64,000 nt of DNA. It comes from Acetofilamentum sp. (GTDB taxonomy: Bacteria > Bacteroidota > Bacteroidia > Bacteroidales > DYOH01). Position 1 is the first letter of the stretch; the number at the start of each line of letters is the position of its first letter. The stretch covers positions 1 through 64,000 of the forward strand of contig DYOH01000006.1 in the NCBI GenBank assembly GCA_020720625.1, written 5' to 3'. The notes below the pieces were generated by a model. That model had not been told where the DNA came from. It saw nothing but the letters and a program-made list of their open reading frames with translations, and searched no databases. Made by a program: the position numbers and the translations under genes. Positions 26,006 through 34,758 of this stretch are shown piece after piece.

Positions 26006-26797
26006 ATGAAAAAAATACTCGTATCGCTGCTAATAGTAGCGTTACCATTGTATCAGATACAGGCTAAAGAAATAGTTATCGAAGGAGTTTTTCAGGGAAA
26101 GAATCTGATTATTTATAATCCTTTTGCTGCAACTGGCGTAGGTTTTTGTATTTATGAGGTTACCGTTAACGGAAATGTCATTACCGATGAAATTAACTCC
26201 ACTTCTTTTGAAATAGATATGGCTTACTTTCGTTTGCAAAAAGGCGATCCTGTAAAAGTAGTCATTAAGCATAAAGAAGGTTGTACTCCTAAAATTGTTA
26301 ATCCGCACGTGTTAAGGCCGGCAGCTACCTTTACCACTACTGCCATTACTGTCGACAGAAACGGTTTGCTTAGCTGGACAACCATAGAGGAAAGTGCATC
26401 ATTGCCATTTTATGTGCAGCAATTCCGGTGGAATAAATGGGTAAGAGTTGGAATTGTGCAAGGTAAAGGAACTCCAGGAAGTAATTCCTATACTTATAAC
26501 GTACATTTGCATAGCGGCATTAATAAATTTAGAGTTATGCAGTTAAATTATAATAATCAGCCAAGATATTCCCTCGAAGCCGAATATAATAACCGATTAA
26601 TGCCTACAGTTACCTATGCGATGAATAAATCTAAAAAATCTATTGATTTTTCTGCTGAAACCGATTTTGAAATTTATGATTATTTCGGAAAACTTCGGGC
26701 TAAAGGTTTTGGACTTTCAGTAGATATTGACAAACTCGAGAAAGGTGATTATTTTTTGCAGTTTGATAACTCCATTGAAAAGTTTACAAAAAAATAA
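26006..26797 (+). CDS. Secreted protein with type IX secretion-like C-terminal sorting domain
   Basis: A 263-residue protein with a signal peptide (MKKILVSLLIVALPLYQIQA, cleavage after about residue 20). The middle has beta-rich, Ig-like character (residues 25-190). The last 60 residues read like a type A sorting domain of the type IX secretion system: strand, FEIYDYFGKLRAKG, then IDKLEKGDYFLQF and a basic end with KFTKK. This suggests export across the outer membrane and surface attachment or release. No enzymatic motif is visible in the cargo part. It stands alone, followed by a good terminator. The sorting-domain call is moderately strong; the biological role is unknown. Confidence 0.78.
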   Translation: MKKILVSLLIVALPLYQIQAKEIVIEGVFQGKNLIIYNPFAATGVGFCIYEVTVNGNVITDEINSTSFEIDMAYFRLQKGDPVKVVIKHKEGCTPKIVNPHVLRPAATFTTTAITVDRNGLLSWTTIEESASLPFYVQQFRWNKWVRVGIVQGKGTPGSNSYTYNVHLHSGINKFRVMQLNYNNQPRYSLEAEYNNRLMPTVTYAMNKSKKSIDFSAETDFEIYDYFGKLRAKGFGLSVDIDKLEKGDYFLQFDNSIEKFTKK

Positions 26798-26820
26798 TTT
26801 TAGATAATTTTTTTTGCTTC

Positions 26821-26856
26821 AACTTTTGACATAATTAAATGTCAAAAGTTTTTTTA
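26821..26856 (+). terminator. Terminator after the T9SS-type secreted protein
   Basis: The 12-bp perfect stem AACTTTTGACAT (26821-26832) / ATGTCAAAAGTT (26839-26850), loop of 6, is followed by a T run. Confidence 0.82.
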
Positions 26857-26990
26857 TGAACATTATCAATGCTTCTATCTGGTTAGTCTACCTGGTTTTA
26901 TGCATACTTCGAGCGTTTCTCTTTATATTGTTTTTAAATTACAGGAACTAAGCACGCTTTTTATTTATTATTTTGGCGCTATATTTTACT

Positions 26991-28133
26991 ATGGAAAACA
27001 ATCTGGCAGGCATATATATTCATATTCCCTATTGTAAAACCAAATGCAACTATTGCGATTTTTACAGTGTAATCAATAAGTCAAACGAAAAACAGTTTCT
27101 TCAGGCCATTCTGAATGAAATTTTGCTTCAACAGCATTTTTTTTTGCCTGGAACCAAATTGTCCAGTATTTATTTTGGTGGCGGAACTCCTAGTTTTATC
27201 GAAAAAAATCACATCGAAAATATATTAAGTCAAATTCATCAGGTTTTTGCTGTTGTTCCGAATGCCGAAATTACATTAGAAGCCAATCCCGACGATTTGA
27301 GTTTTGATTCCTTATCAGATTACAAAAGAATGGGCTTTAACAGGCTAAGTATGGGAGTTCAAAGCCTTATTCCGGATCAATTGCGCTTCATGCAACGACG
27401 ACATACGGTTCAGCAGGCACAAGAATCGGTGAACAGTGCCCTAAAAGTTGGTTTTGATAATATCAGCATCGATCTTATTTATGGATTGCCAGAGTTAAAA
27501 ATTTCGGAATGGGAAGCATCGCTCAATTCGGCAATGCAATGGCCGGTTTCGCACCTTTCGGCTTATCATCTAACTGTGGAAGAAGGCACTTTACTGCATA
27601 AGCAGGTTAAAAGTGGATTAATAAGCGTAATTTCCGACGAATTATCTTATCAGCAATTCGAAATTTTAATGGATTTGGCATCCAAACATGGTTTTGAGCA
27701 ATACGAAATTTCTAATTTCGCCAGGAATAGCAAATATTCGCAACACAACTCTGCGTATTGGCATCAGAAACCTTACCTTGGGCTTGGCCCCTCTGCTCAT
27801 TCATATAATCTGGATAAAAGATGCTGGAATCCACCAAATTTGAATACCTATATCAAAAAACTTATAGCTGATATACTTACTTTTGAATGCGAAGAATTAT
27901 CCATTTTGGATAAATTTAATGATATGATAATTACATCTTTGCGTACTTCGCATGGCCTATCGCTTGAGCCATTATTTTCCATTTTTAATCCCGGAACAAA
28001 ATGGCTTGAGAAATTGCAGAAAATGGTGGCCGAAGGATGGATTATAAACGAAAAGGAGCATTACAGGCTGAGTCGCAAAGGGATTCACCTGGGCGATAAT
28101 TTGATGGCAAATCTAATGATTGTTAATGATTAA
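26991..28133 (+). CDS. hemW: Radical SAM haem chaperone HemW-like protein
   Basis: A 380-residue radical SAM protein long annotated as oxygen-independent coproporphyrinogen III oxidase. With the ATG at 26991 it starts MENNLAGIYIHIPYCKTKCN, with the cluster motif C15-x3-C19-x2-C22 and the adjacent Tyr. Further family blocks are SIYFGGGTPSF, ITLEANPDDL, FNRLSMGVQSL, SIDLIYGLPEL and NSAYWHQKPYLGLGPSAHSY. HemW-type proteins bind haem and deliver it to target proteins. The CNRC motif found in true HemN is absent, so a HemW role is favoured. A TTG start six codons upstream is possible but adds nothing recognisable. Confidence 0.93.
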   Translation: MENNLAGIYIHIPYCKTKCNYCDFYSVINKSNEKQFLQAILNEILLQQHFFLPGTKLSSIYFGGGTPSFIEKNHIENILSQIHQVFAVVPNAEITLEANPDDLSFDSLSDYKRMGFNRLSMGVQSLIPDQLRFMQRRHTVQQAQESVNSALKVGFDNISIDLIYGLPELKISEWEASLNSAMQWPVSHLSAYHLTVEEGTLLHKQVKSGLISVISDELSYQQFEILMDLASKHGFEQYEISNFARNSKYSQHNSAYWHQKPYLGLGPSAHSYNLDKRCWNPPNLNTYIKKLIADILTFECEELSILDKFNDMIITSLRTSHGLSLEPLFSIFNPGTKWLEKLQKMVAEGWIINEKEHYRLSRKGIHLGDNLMANLMIVND

Positions 28134-28154
28134 TTTTTTTAGAAATACGATGTA

Positions 28155-28508
28155 ATGATGATAATAGACGAACAAACAATAAATAGCAAATGGCGTTATT
28201 TGCAAGCCAAACTTAGCACGCAGTTTGGTGCAGATATTGATACCGTAAATACCCTTTATCTTATTGGAATACAGGAAAGTGGTGCGGGATTCGATAAATA
28301 TTCCAAAGACGAAAAAACTAGTTTGATAACAATTGGAAATAATAAAGTGATGAGCTATTTTGGGTATTACCGGCAGGCAGGAACGGAAGAAAATGGATGG
28401 CCTGCATATAAACAAATTGAATCTACCGAAAATCTTTCACAGGAAAAAAAGGATGTACTTATTATGGAAGGAATAATTCGGTATTTTATCGAGATTGAGT
28501 ATATTTGA
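28155..28508 (+). CDS. Small hypothetical protein downstream of hemW
   Basis: Not recognised by function. 117 residues, no signal peptide or membrane helix, with a compact mixed-helical look: NSKWRYLQAKLSTQFG (11-26), LYLIGIQESG (39-48), KDEKTSLITIGNNKVMSYFG, and KKDVLIMEGIIRYFIEIEYI at the end. It begins 21 bp after the hemW stop and is probably co-transcribed. The start could be either of two adjacent ATG codons at 28155 and 28158. A 14-bp stem follows its stop codon. Composition is that of a real protein. Confidence 0.72.
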   Translation: MMIIDEQTINSKWRYLQAKLSTQFGADIDTVNTLYLIGIQESGAGFDKYSKDEKTSLITIGNNKVMSYFGYYRQAGTEENGWPAYKQIESTENLSQEKKDVLIMEGIIRYFIEIEYI

Positions 28509-28517
28509 ATCCGAAAG

Positions 28518-28561
28518 TTTTGCGTTATACTGAGAAATTGTTTTTTAAGTATAACGCAAAA
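28518..28561. terminator. Strong 14-bp hairpin without a T run on the plus strand
   Basis: TTTTGCGTTATACT (28518-28531) and AGTATAACGCAAAA (28548-28561) are perfectly complementary with a 16-base loop. It starts 9 bp after a stop codon, so it probably ends or protects the hemW transcript. The run of T typical of intrinsic terminators is in the loop, not after the stem. Confidence 0.55.
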
Positions 28562-28616
28562 TGCTTGTAAAAACGCAAAATTTTGTATATATAAAAATAA
28601 CTCAAATCTGATACAA

Positions 28617-29267
28617 ATGAAAAAGACAGTATTGATTTTATTGGTTTTAATCGTTTTTTTTAATCTAACCAGCATGGCGCAAAAATACGTAATTATTTCT
28701 ACTGAGTTTGGTGATATGAAAGTAAAACTCTATGATGAAACTCCATTGCATCAAGAAAATTTCATTAAATTGGCAAAGGACGGATTTTATAATGGAACTA
28801 TTTTTCACAGAGTAATCCGTGAATTTATGGTTCAAGGCGGAGACCCCGAATCAAAAAATGCCCAAGCCGGTGCTCCTCTGGGAAGTGGTGGCCCCGGATA
28901 TACTATTCCTGCTGAATTAAAAGCCGAATTTTTTCATAAAAAGGGCGCATTAGCTGCTGCCAGGCTGGGAGATCAAATGAATCCGGGAAAAGCTTCGTCG
29001 GGCTCACAGTTCTATATTGTACAGGGAAAAACATATACAAACGAGCAATTAACTATGTTTGAAGGCCGTTTGGGCTTCAAATTCTCGGCTGAGCAAAGAA
29101 CTGCCTATACCACCGTTGGCGGAACTCCTTTTCTCGACAGGCAATACACTGTTTTTGGAGAAATTGTTGAAGGACTTGATGTGATTGATAAAATTGCCGG
29201 AGTTCCTTGCGATGGTCGCGACAGACCCAACAAGGATATAAAAATGACAGTAAAGCTTGTCGAATAG
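28617..29267 (+). CDS. Periplasmic cyclophilin-type peptidyl-prolyl isomerase
   Basis: A 216-residue cyclophilin with a signal peptide (residues 1-21, ending MAQ). The isomerase domain covers residues 23-216: TEFGDMKVKLYDETPLHQEN, GFYNGTIFHRVIREFMVQGG (58-77, with the catalytic Arg and the FMVQGGD block), a segment GALAAARLGDQMNPGKASSG and SQFYIVQG. An insertion of about 30 residues after QGKTYTN (about 140-175) is typical of Bacteroidota members. It catalyses proline isomerisation during folding of exported proteins. It has its own transcription unit start after the 14-bp hairpin; pheS follows 62 bp later. Confidence 0.94.
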   Translation: MKKTVLILLVLIVFFNLTSMAQKYVIISTEFGDMKVKLYDETPLHQENFIKLAKDGFYNGTIFHRVIREFMVQGGDPESKNAQAGAPLGSGGPGYTIPAELKAEFFHKKGALAAARLGDQMNPGKASSGSQFYIVQGKTYTNEQLTMFEGRLGFKFSAEQRTAYTTVGGTPFLDRQYTVFGEIVEGLDVIDKIAGVPCDGRDRPNKDIKMTVKLVE

Positions 29268-29329
29268 GGCTTTTTTTTATTCTAAAAATTTATACTTTTG
29301 CCCAAATATTGGCAACAGAGGAGATTGAT

Positions 29330-30349
29330 ATGCAACAAAAAATCAGAGAACTTACAGAATTGCTCGATCGTTTTGACCCGAAATCGGCAGATGAACTCGA
29401 ACAATTTCGTATTCAGATGTTGGGAAAAAAGGGTGAAGTTACCCTTTTATTTTCACAATTTAAGGATGTTCCATCTGAACAAAAAAAAGAGATGGGGGCA
29501 ATACTTAATACCTTAAAAACAAATACACAGGATAAAATTAACTCTTTTAAGGATTTACTTCAATCTAATAATAAAAAGCAGTTTTATCTTGATTTAAGTT
29601 TGGCTGCCGACCCTTTTAAATTAGGCTCCAGGCATCCGGTTTCTTTGGTACATAATCAAATTGTTGAAATTTTCTCCCGATTAGGGTTTACTGTTTTCAA
29701 TGGACCCGAAATCGAAGACGATTGGCATGTATTTAGTGCATTAAATTTTCCCCCGGAGCATCCGGCGCGCGATATGCAGGATACTTTTTTTGTGAATCAA
29801 AAGGATCAAATTCTGCTTCGCACGCACACTTCATCAGTGCAGGTTAGGGCTATGGAAGCACTTAAGCCGCCAATCAGAACGATTGCCCCTGGTAGAGTTT
29901 ATCGCAACGAAGCTATTTCAGCACGCTCTCATTGTCAGTTTCATCAGATTGAGGGTTTATATATAGATAAAAATGTTTCTTTTGCCGATTTAAAACAAAC
30001 TTTGCTCTTTTTTGCCAAAGAATTCTTTGGGCAGAATACCAAAATTAGGCTAAGACCATCTTATTTTCCATTTACCGAACCTTCGGCAGAGGTGGATGTG
30101 TCTTGTTCGTTATGCGGGGGCGAAGGCTGTAATGTTTGCAAATATACCGGTTGGCTCGAAATTTTAGGTGCTGGCATGGTTGATCCAAATGTATTGGATG
30201 CCAGTGGAATTGATAGTAAAATATATACAGGTTATGCTTTCGGACTGGGTCTGGAGAGAATAGCTATGCTTAAGTACGGTATAACTGATATACGCATTCT
30301 GTTTGAGAACGATGTAAGGTTTCTTGAGCAATTTAAAAGCGTTTTTTGA
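29330..30349 (+). CDS. pheS: Phenylalanine-tRNA ligase alpha subunit
   Basis: Catalytic subunit of the alpha2-beta2 phenylalanyl-tRNA synthetase. The ATG at 29330 gives 339 residues, the usual length; a longer frame upstream runs antiparallel to no family feature and overlaps the cyclophilin gene. Residues 1-85 form the tRNA-binding coiled coil, and the class II core follows: motif 1 around HPVSLVHNQIVEIFSRLGF, FNGPEIEDDWHVF, motif 2 TIAPGRVYRNEAISARSHCQ, the Phe pocket FTEPSAEVDVSC and motif 3 GYAFGLGLERIAMLKYGI. A small Cys cluster (CSLCGGEGCNVC) interrupts the region before motif 3. The beta subunit gene pheT is not next to it. Confidence 0.96.
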   Translation: MQQKIRELTELLDRFDPKSADELEQFRIQMLGKKGEVTLLFSQFKDVPSEQKKEMGAILNTLKTNTQDKINSFKDLLQSNNKKQFYLDLSLAADPFKLGSRHPVSLVHNQIVEIFSRLGFTVFNGPEIEDDWHVFSALNFPPEHPARDMQDTFFVNQKDQILLRTHTSSVQVRAMEALKPPIRTIAPGRVYRNEAISARSHCQFHQIEGLYIDKNVSFADLKQTLLFFAKEFFGQNTKIRLRPSYFPFTEPSAEVDVSCSLCGGEGCNVCKYTGWLEILGAGMVDPNVLDASGIDSKIYTGYAFGLGLERIAMLKYGITDIRILFENDVRFLEQFKSVF

Positions 30350-30412
30350 TTCAATTTTTCTTGGTTTACTAAATCACATTTGCATTGTGCAGAGTTAATA
30401 AATTATGTTTTT

Positions 30413-30448
30413 TATCTTTGCACTCCTAAATTTTTATTATTACATTTG
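30413..30448 (+). promoter_or_regulatory. Two promoter boxes and a leader upstream of rplY
   Basis: TATCTTTG (30413-30420) and TACATTTG (30441-30448) both match the TAnnTTTG minus-7 box. Between them and the start codon at 30537 is a short leader in which CCCTG (30453-30457) can pair with CAGGG (30496-30500). No well-spaced upstream TTTG was found for the first box. Confidence 0.45.
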
Positions 30449-30536
30449 CAGGCCCTGAAAATATGATAATCGTGCAATGGGAGATTGTTCTTTTACAGGG
30501 TGTTGAATAATCTTGAGTAGCACAAAAATAAAAATT

Positions 30537-31106
30537 ATGAAAGTATTAGAGTTAAAAGGTTCTTTACGCGAGAATGTTGGTAAAAGTAGTACAAAAGCAT
30601 TGAGAAAGAATGGCGACGTTCCATGCGTTCTTTATGGTGGTAATGAAACTATTCATTTTTTCATGCCCGACAAAGAATTTCGTCAGTTGGTTTTTACACC
30701 AAATGTATATTTGGCTAAATTAATTTTAGGCGAAAATCAATTTGAAGCTATTCTTCAAGATGTTCAGTATCATCCTGTTAGTGATGAAGCTTTACACGTT
30801 GACTTTTATCAGGTGAAAGAAGATAAACCTATTATTATTGCAATTCCTGTGGCTACTTCTGGATTAGCAGATGGTGTGAAACAAGGCGGTAAATTGCAGA
30901 TTTCTTACAGAAGATTAAAAGTTAAAGGTTTAATTAAAGACATTCCTGATGTACTTTATGTTGATGTTACTAACGTTGGTTTAGGACAAAGTGTAAAAGT
31001 TGGTCAGTTAAATTTCGAAAATCTTGAGCTTCTTGATCCTAAAAACGCTGTGGTAACAACAGTTAAATTAACACGTGCCGCCAAAGGTGCTAAAGGAACC
31101 GAATAA
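30537..31106 (+). CDS. rplY: 50S ribosomal protein bL25 (long CTC/TL5 form)
   Basis: 5S rRNA-binding ribosomal protein. 189 residues from the ATG at 30537: the N-terminal L25 domain (1-95) includes LKGSLRENVGKSSTKALRKN and VPCVLYGG, and the C-terminal beta domain (100-185) includes VDFYQV, IPVATSGLADGVKQGG and LKVKGLIKDIPDVLYVDVTN. This two-domain form is typical of Bacteroidota. A GTG/TTG-like start eight codons upstream is open but unneeded. pth follows 9 bp later, a pairing (rplY-pth) conserved in many bacteria. Confidence 0.96.
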   Translation: MKVLELKGSLRENVGKSSTKALRKNGDVPCVLYGGNETIHFFMPDKEFRQLVFTPNVYLAKLILGENQFEAILQDVQYHPVSDEALHVDFYQVKEDKPIIIAIPVATSGLADGVKQGGKLQISYRRLKVKGLIKDIPDVLYVDVTNVGLGQSVKVGQLNFENLELLDPKNAVVTTVKLTRAAKGAKGTE

Positions 31107-31115
31107 TTTTATTGC

Positions 31116-31679
31116 GTGAAGTATTTAATTGTGGGTCTCGGAAATATTGGCGAAAAATATATAAATACTCGTCATAATATTGGTTTTAATGTATTGGACG
31201 CTCTGGCTGGAGCGTCCAATATTGCTTTTGAGCATCAGCGTTATGCTTTTTATGCCAATTATAAATATAAAGCTAAAATGCTGATATTGATTAAGCCTAC
31301 AACATTCATGAATCTTAGCGGTAATGCCATTCGATATTATTTACAGCAAGAAAATATCGCTCCCGAAAATATGCTGGTCATTGTAGACGATTTAGCCTTA
31401 AACTTTGGAGTCATTCGTATCAAAAAGCAAGGTTCAGATGGGGGACATAATGGTTTGGCGGATATTATTCTTAAGCTGGGGCACCAAAATTTTCCGCGTT
31501 TAAGATTTGGCATTGGCGATAATTTTCCTAAAGGTAGGCAGGTTGATTATGTATTGCAGCATTGGAATAAAGACGAAATGGTGGCTTTGCCAGATAGAAT
31601 TGATAAAATGATAGAAGCAATACATAGTTTTGCTACTATTGGACTTGATCGAACCATGAATCTTTTTAATGGTAAATAG
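31116..31679 (+). CDS. pth: Peptidyl-tRNA hydrolase
   Basis: Releases peptides from stalled peptidyl-tRNA. 187 residues, normal length. The start codon is GTG at 31116, which places the invariant KYLIVGLGNIGEKYINTRHN (2-21) at the N-terminus with Asn10 and the catalytic His20. The other conserved blocks are KPTTFMNLSG (about 60-69), LVIVDDLAL with the catalytic Asp near 92, and GSDGGHNGLADI. It is the second gene of the rplY-pth unit. Confidence 0.96.
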   Translation: MKYLIVGLGNIGEKYINTRHNIGFNVLDALAGASNIAFEHQRYAFYANYKYKAKMLILIKPTTFMNLSGNAIRYYLQQENIAPENMLVIVDDLALNFGVIRIKKQGSDGGHNGLADIILKLGHQNFPRLRFGIGDNFPKGRQVDYVLQHWNKDEMVALPDRIDKMIEAIHSFATIGLDRTMNLFNGK

Positions 31680-31731
31680 TACGTTTCCCCTTTCTTTTTC
31701 CATCAGAAATATATATTCTTGTAAATAAATT

Positions 31732-31760
31732 GTCCGATTTTCTTTAATTGGACTTGTTTT
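31732..31760 (+). terminator. Probable terminator after pth
   Basis: GTCCGATT (31732-31739) and AATTGGAC (31746-31753) form an 8-bp stem with one G-T pair, followed by TTGTTTT. Confidence 0.45.
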
Positions 31761-31846
31761 ACGCAAATTATTTAGGCTTTTGGTAATTTTTCATTTACCT
31801 TGTACCTATATTTATTTGATACTAATTTAATTTAATATATTGAGTG

Positions 31847-32494
31847 ATGAAGTTCTTTGTATCTGTATTCTTTTTCCTTTCGGTTTACCAGTTATTGCCT
31901 GCTCAATCTTATTTTGGCATAAAGCTAAATACCGATATTACTGTAGATTTTTTTCAATCTATTGAATACCAAACTATACACCCTAAAATTTCCGGGGGAT
32001 TGGCATACAAATTCGCCAAATATCCTTCTTGGTGGTTTTTGCAAATGGAACTAAATTATGTGAGTAAAAATCTTGAGTTTACTTGGGAAAATACGAAAAC
32101 TGATTTGCCTGGTGATTTTTATACTGAGACCATTTCTTCTAAAAACCTGCAATTTAACTTTTTATCGCATGTTCAGCTTGGAAAGCAGAATTTTAAATCG
32201 GGTATACATGCCGGACCATTCTTTTCATATATGCTTTGGGCCGACCGCGGTTTTATTGGAATTGTTCCCGAAGAAGACAATTATCCAATGCTTACTCCTT
32301 GGGATTACGGAATAACGGTGGGAGCTACTTTCGTTTATGCGATTGGGGCTTCTGATATTCAGTTAGATGTAAATTATTCTATGAGCTATAGCTCTCTTAC
32401 TGCTTCTTTAGAAGAATTGGATTTTGATTATAGAAATAATCAGCTTGTGCAAATGAGCCTATTGTATTTTTTTGCCCCCAAAAAAATAAAGTAA
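31847..32494 (+). CDS. Outer-membrane beta-barrel protein (PorT/OMP_b-brl-like)
   Basis: A 215-residue protein with signal peptide (MKFFVSVFFFLSVYQLLPAQ) and then alternating amphipathic strands through to the C-terminus, ending in an aromatic strand MSLLYFFAPKK. The pattern (GIKLNTDITV, SGGLAYKFAKY, WWFLQMELNYVSK, FKSGIHAGPFFSY, YGITVGATFVYAI) is that of an eight-stranded outer-membrane barrel of the type common in Bacteroidota, including PorT-like proteins. No specific role follows from the sequence. A GTG codon directly upstream could also serve as start. The PD40-OmpA gene lies 112 bp downstream. Confidence 0.78.
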   Translation: MKFFVSVFFFLSVYQLLPAQSYFGIKLNTDITVDFFQSIEYQTIHPKISGGLAYKFAKYPSWWFLQMELNYVSKNLEFTWENTKTDLPGDFYTETISSKNLQFNFLSHVQLGKQNFKSGIHAGPFFSYMLWADRGFIGIVPEEDNYPMLTPWDYGITVGATFVYAIGASDIQLDVNYSMSYSSLTASLEELDFDYRNNQLVQMSLLYFFAPKKIK

Positions 32495-32606
32495 CTTCTT
32501 ACTCGTATTTTGATGTTTTATGGCATAATGATATGATTGATATAGATATAAATATTTTGGAAAGCGCTTTTCATTATTGTTTCTAATTGCCTTAAATAAT
32601 ATACTC

Positions 32607-34133
32607 ATGATTAACGCCAAATTGATGCTCATTTTCATACTTTTAGTTAGCTTTTCTAATACTTGGGCGCAAAAAATTGCAGAGCCTGAAAATTTGGGGG
32701 AGAACATAAATTCACTTTGCTACGATTATAGGCCAAAACTTACTGCCGATGGGCGCTTTTTGTATTTTACTCGCATATTATGTCCAACCGAATTACAGCA
32801 TTACGAAGGAAAATTGTTTTTTTCGGAAATAGATAAAAACGGAAAATGGTCTCTAGCAAGGCCGCTCGATTTTAAATATAATTCCGACGAATTTGGGCCT
32901 TATCTTTATTCCGTTAGCCCCGACAACAACCAGCTTACAATTACACTGCTAAATAGAGAAACATCTACCAGAATTTTGTGTAAAATTTATAGAACTGAAA
33001 AAGGCTGGTCTGAACCTGATACTTTAATGCTTGGTTTTGAAGTTCCCGAACTCAATTCTACTTTTGCCTTATCCGATAATGGTTCCATGTTATTGTTTTC
33101 TTATGATGATGCCAATAACCCGGAATTCGGATTTGGTGATAAAGACTTGTATGTAGCATTTTTAAGAGAAAATAATGCTTGGTCTAAAATGCAAAATTTG
33201 GGCGGCATTATCAATAATACCAGCGTAGATTTAAATCCTTTTCTGGCATCAGATAATAAAACGCTCTATTATTCGAGCGAAAGGCCTGATGGATTTGGAT
33301 TTAATGATATTTATATGTCGAAAAGACTGGATAATACATGGAAAAATTGGTCAAAACCAATTAATCTTGGTGCTTTTATTAACGACGAACATTGGAACGA
33401 TGGATTTTTTATTCCGGCAACGGGTAATTTCGGCTATTTTAACTCCGAAAGAAGTGGTTTTGGACAAGGTGATATTTTTAAGGTGCAATTACAGGCATCT
33501 TTATTGCCAGAGAAAGTAATTTTAGTAAAATCTGTTGTTTTGGACCAGAAGAACGCTCCTGTTGGTACACGCGTGTTTTTCGAAGATCTGGAGTCAGGGA
33601 TAAGGGTAGGCTCTGCCTTATCGCATCCGCTTACTGGCGAATTTCAAATCTCTTTGCCTTTTGGCAGTAAATATGGTATATATCTTGATGCCGAAGGTGC
33701 ATTTTCAGTTAGTTCATATCTCGATTTATCAAAGGATACCAGTTTATTCGTTATTCAGGATACCATTCGGATAAAAAATCTCGAAATTGGCACTACAATC
33801 AGGCTTAATAATATTTTCTTTGCAAACAACAGTACTAATTTATTAGCTGAATCTTTTGCCGAACTGAATCGTTTGGCGAAGTTACTCATCGAAAATTTTT
33901 CTCTTAGAATTAGAATAGAAGGGCACACGGATGGGCTTGGGTCGGATGTGTACAATTTAGAACTCTCTCGTAAAAGGGCGGAATCTATTTATTTATATCT
34001 CATTTCAAAAGGAGTGAAAGAGGCGCAACTTGAAATTAAGGCCTTCGGCGAATCCAAGCCGATTGCTGATAACAATACAGAAAGTGGAAAAAAACGAAAC
34101 CGTAGGGTGGAGTTTACCGTATTAGAAAAGTAA
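32607..34133 (+). CDS. PD40 propeller / carboxypeptidase-regulatory / OmpA-like envelope protein
   Basis: A 508-residue exported protein (signal peptide 1-22, ending TWAQ). Residues about 35-290 carry repeated PD40/TolB-like blades (for example RPKLTADGRFLYFTR, YSVSPDNNQLTITL, ALSDNGSMLLFSYDDA, NPFLASDNKTLYYSSER). Residues about 300-380 form a small beta sandwich of the carboxypeptidase regulatory type. Residues about 390-508 form an OmpA peptidoglycan-binding domain with IRIEGHTDGLGSDVYNLELS and KRNRRVEF. This order is that of PorE-like proteins of the type IX secretion system but lacks their leading TPR domain. It likely links an outer-membrane complex to peptidoglycan. Confidence 0.88.
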   Translation: MINAKLMLIFILLVSFSNTWAQKIAEPENLGENINSLCYDYRPKLTADGRFLYFTRILCPTELQHYEGKLFFSEIDKNGKWSLARPLDFKYNSDEFGPYLYSVSPDNNQLTITLLNRETSTRILCKIYRTEKGWSEPDTLMLGFEVPELNSTFALSDNGSMLLFSYDDANNPEFGFGDKDLYVAFLRENNAWSKMQNLGGIINNTSVDLNPFLASDNKTLYYSSERPDGFGFNDIYMSKRLDNTWKNWSKPINLGAFINDEHWNDGFFIPATGNFGYFNSERSGFGQGDIFKVQLQASLLPEKVILVKSVVLDQKNAPVGTRVFFEDLESGIRVGSALSHPLTGEFQISLPFGSKYGIYLDAEGAFSVSSYLDLSKDTSLFVIQDTIRIKNLEIGTTIRLNNIFFANNSTNLLAESFAELNRLAKLLIENFSLRIRIEGHTDGLGSDVYNLELSRKRAESIYLYLISKGVKEAQLEIKAFGESKPIADNNTESGKKRNRRVEFTVLEK

Positions 34134-34147
34134 TACAATAATAAAAA

Positions 34148-34705
34148 ATGGAAGTAAAAGGAATTGTAACTAAATCAATAGCCGAATTTGTAAAAGCTAA
34201 TTTTCCTGAACGTTATGTGGAATGGGAAACTAAACTTCCCATTGAAACGCTAACTATTCTGGATCGTAAATTGTCTTTGCATTTATGGCAGGATGTTCAC
34301 TTTGGTGCTGAAGTGCCCACCAGAATTGTGGCCGAAATATTTTTTGACAATGATTTGGCTAAAGCTGCGCTTGCTACCGGAAGGTATTCCGCAGAGAGGG
34401 CATTTAATGGCGTTTTTAGAATGCTGCTAAACATTATTTCGCCAAAAATGCTAACGGAAAAATCTCAGCGATTTTTTGGTACTTTTTATAAACCAAGTAC
34501 TACAATCGTAGATAAGATTTCTGCAAACCATATTTATCTCAATATATTCGACATGGAACATCACAGCGAAATTATTGAATATCGAATTGCCGGATGGGCG
34601 CAAAGGGCTTTCGAAATGGCCAATAGCACAAATGTGGAAGTCTTGGTTTTAAAATCATTCGCCAAAGGTGATTCTTTTACCAGAATTGACGTTAAGTGGA
34701 AGTAA
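34148..34705 (+). CDS. Conserved hypothetical protein, paralogue A of a tandem pair
   Basis: A 185-residue soluble protein, no signal peptide. It is clearly related to its neighbour at 34759-35316: identical length, the same opening (MEVKGIVTK / MEIKGTAVK), and shared blocks GRYSAERAFNGVF versus GKYSAEVALSGVY, and YRIAGWAQRAFE versus HRIAGWMEGTLE. The fold is probably alpha/beta with a sensor-like C-terminal half. It recalls DUF2378/H-NOX- or V4R-like single-domain proteins, but I cannot place it with confidence. It starts 14 bp after the OmpA gene, so co-transcription is likely. Confidence 0.75.
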   Translation: MEVKGIVTKSIAEFVKANFPERYVEWETKLPIETLTILDRKLSLHLWQDVHFGAEVPTRIVAEIFFDNDLAKAALATGRYSAERAFNGVFRMLLNIISPKMLTEKSQRFFGTFYKPSTTIVDKISANHIYLNIFDMEHHSEIIEYRIAGWAQRAFEMANSTNVEVLVLKSFAKGDSFTRIDVKWK

Positions 34706-34758
34706 CATATTGTTTATTTTGTTTTTTTTAGTATATTAGTGCACGTAAATTTAATAGA

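Noticed and set aside
29207..29329. N-terminal extension of pheS into the cyclophilin gene
   Set aside because: The extra 41 residues are out of frame with cyclophilin and match no PheS feature; the ATG at 29330 gives the standard length.
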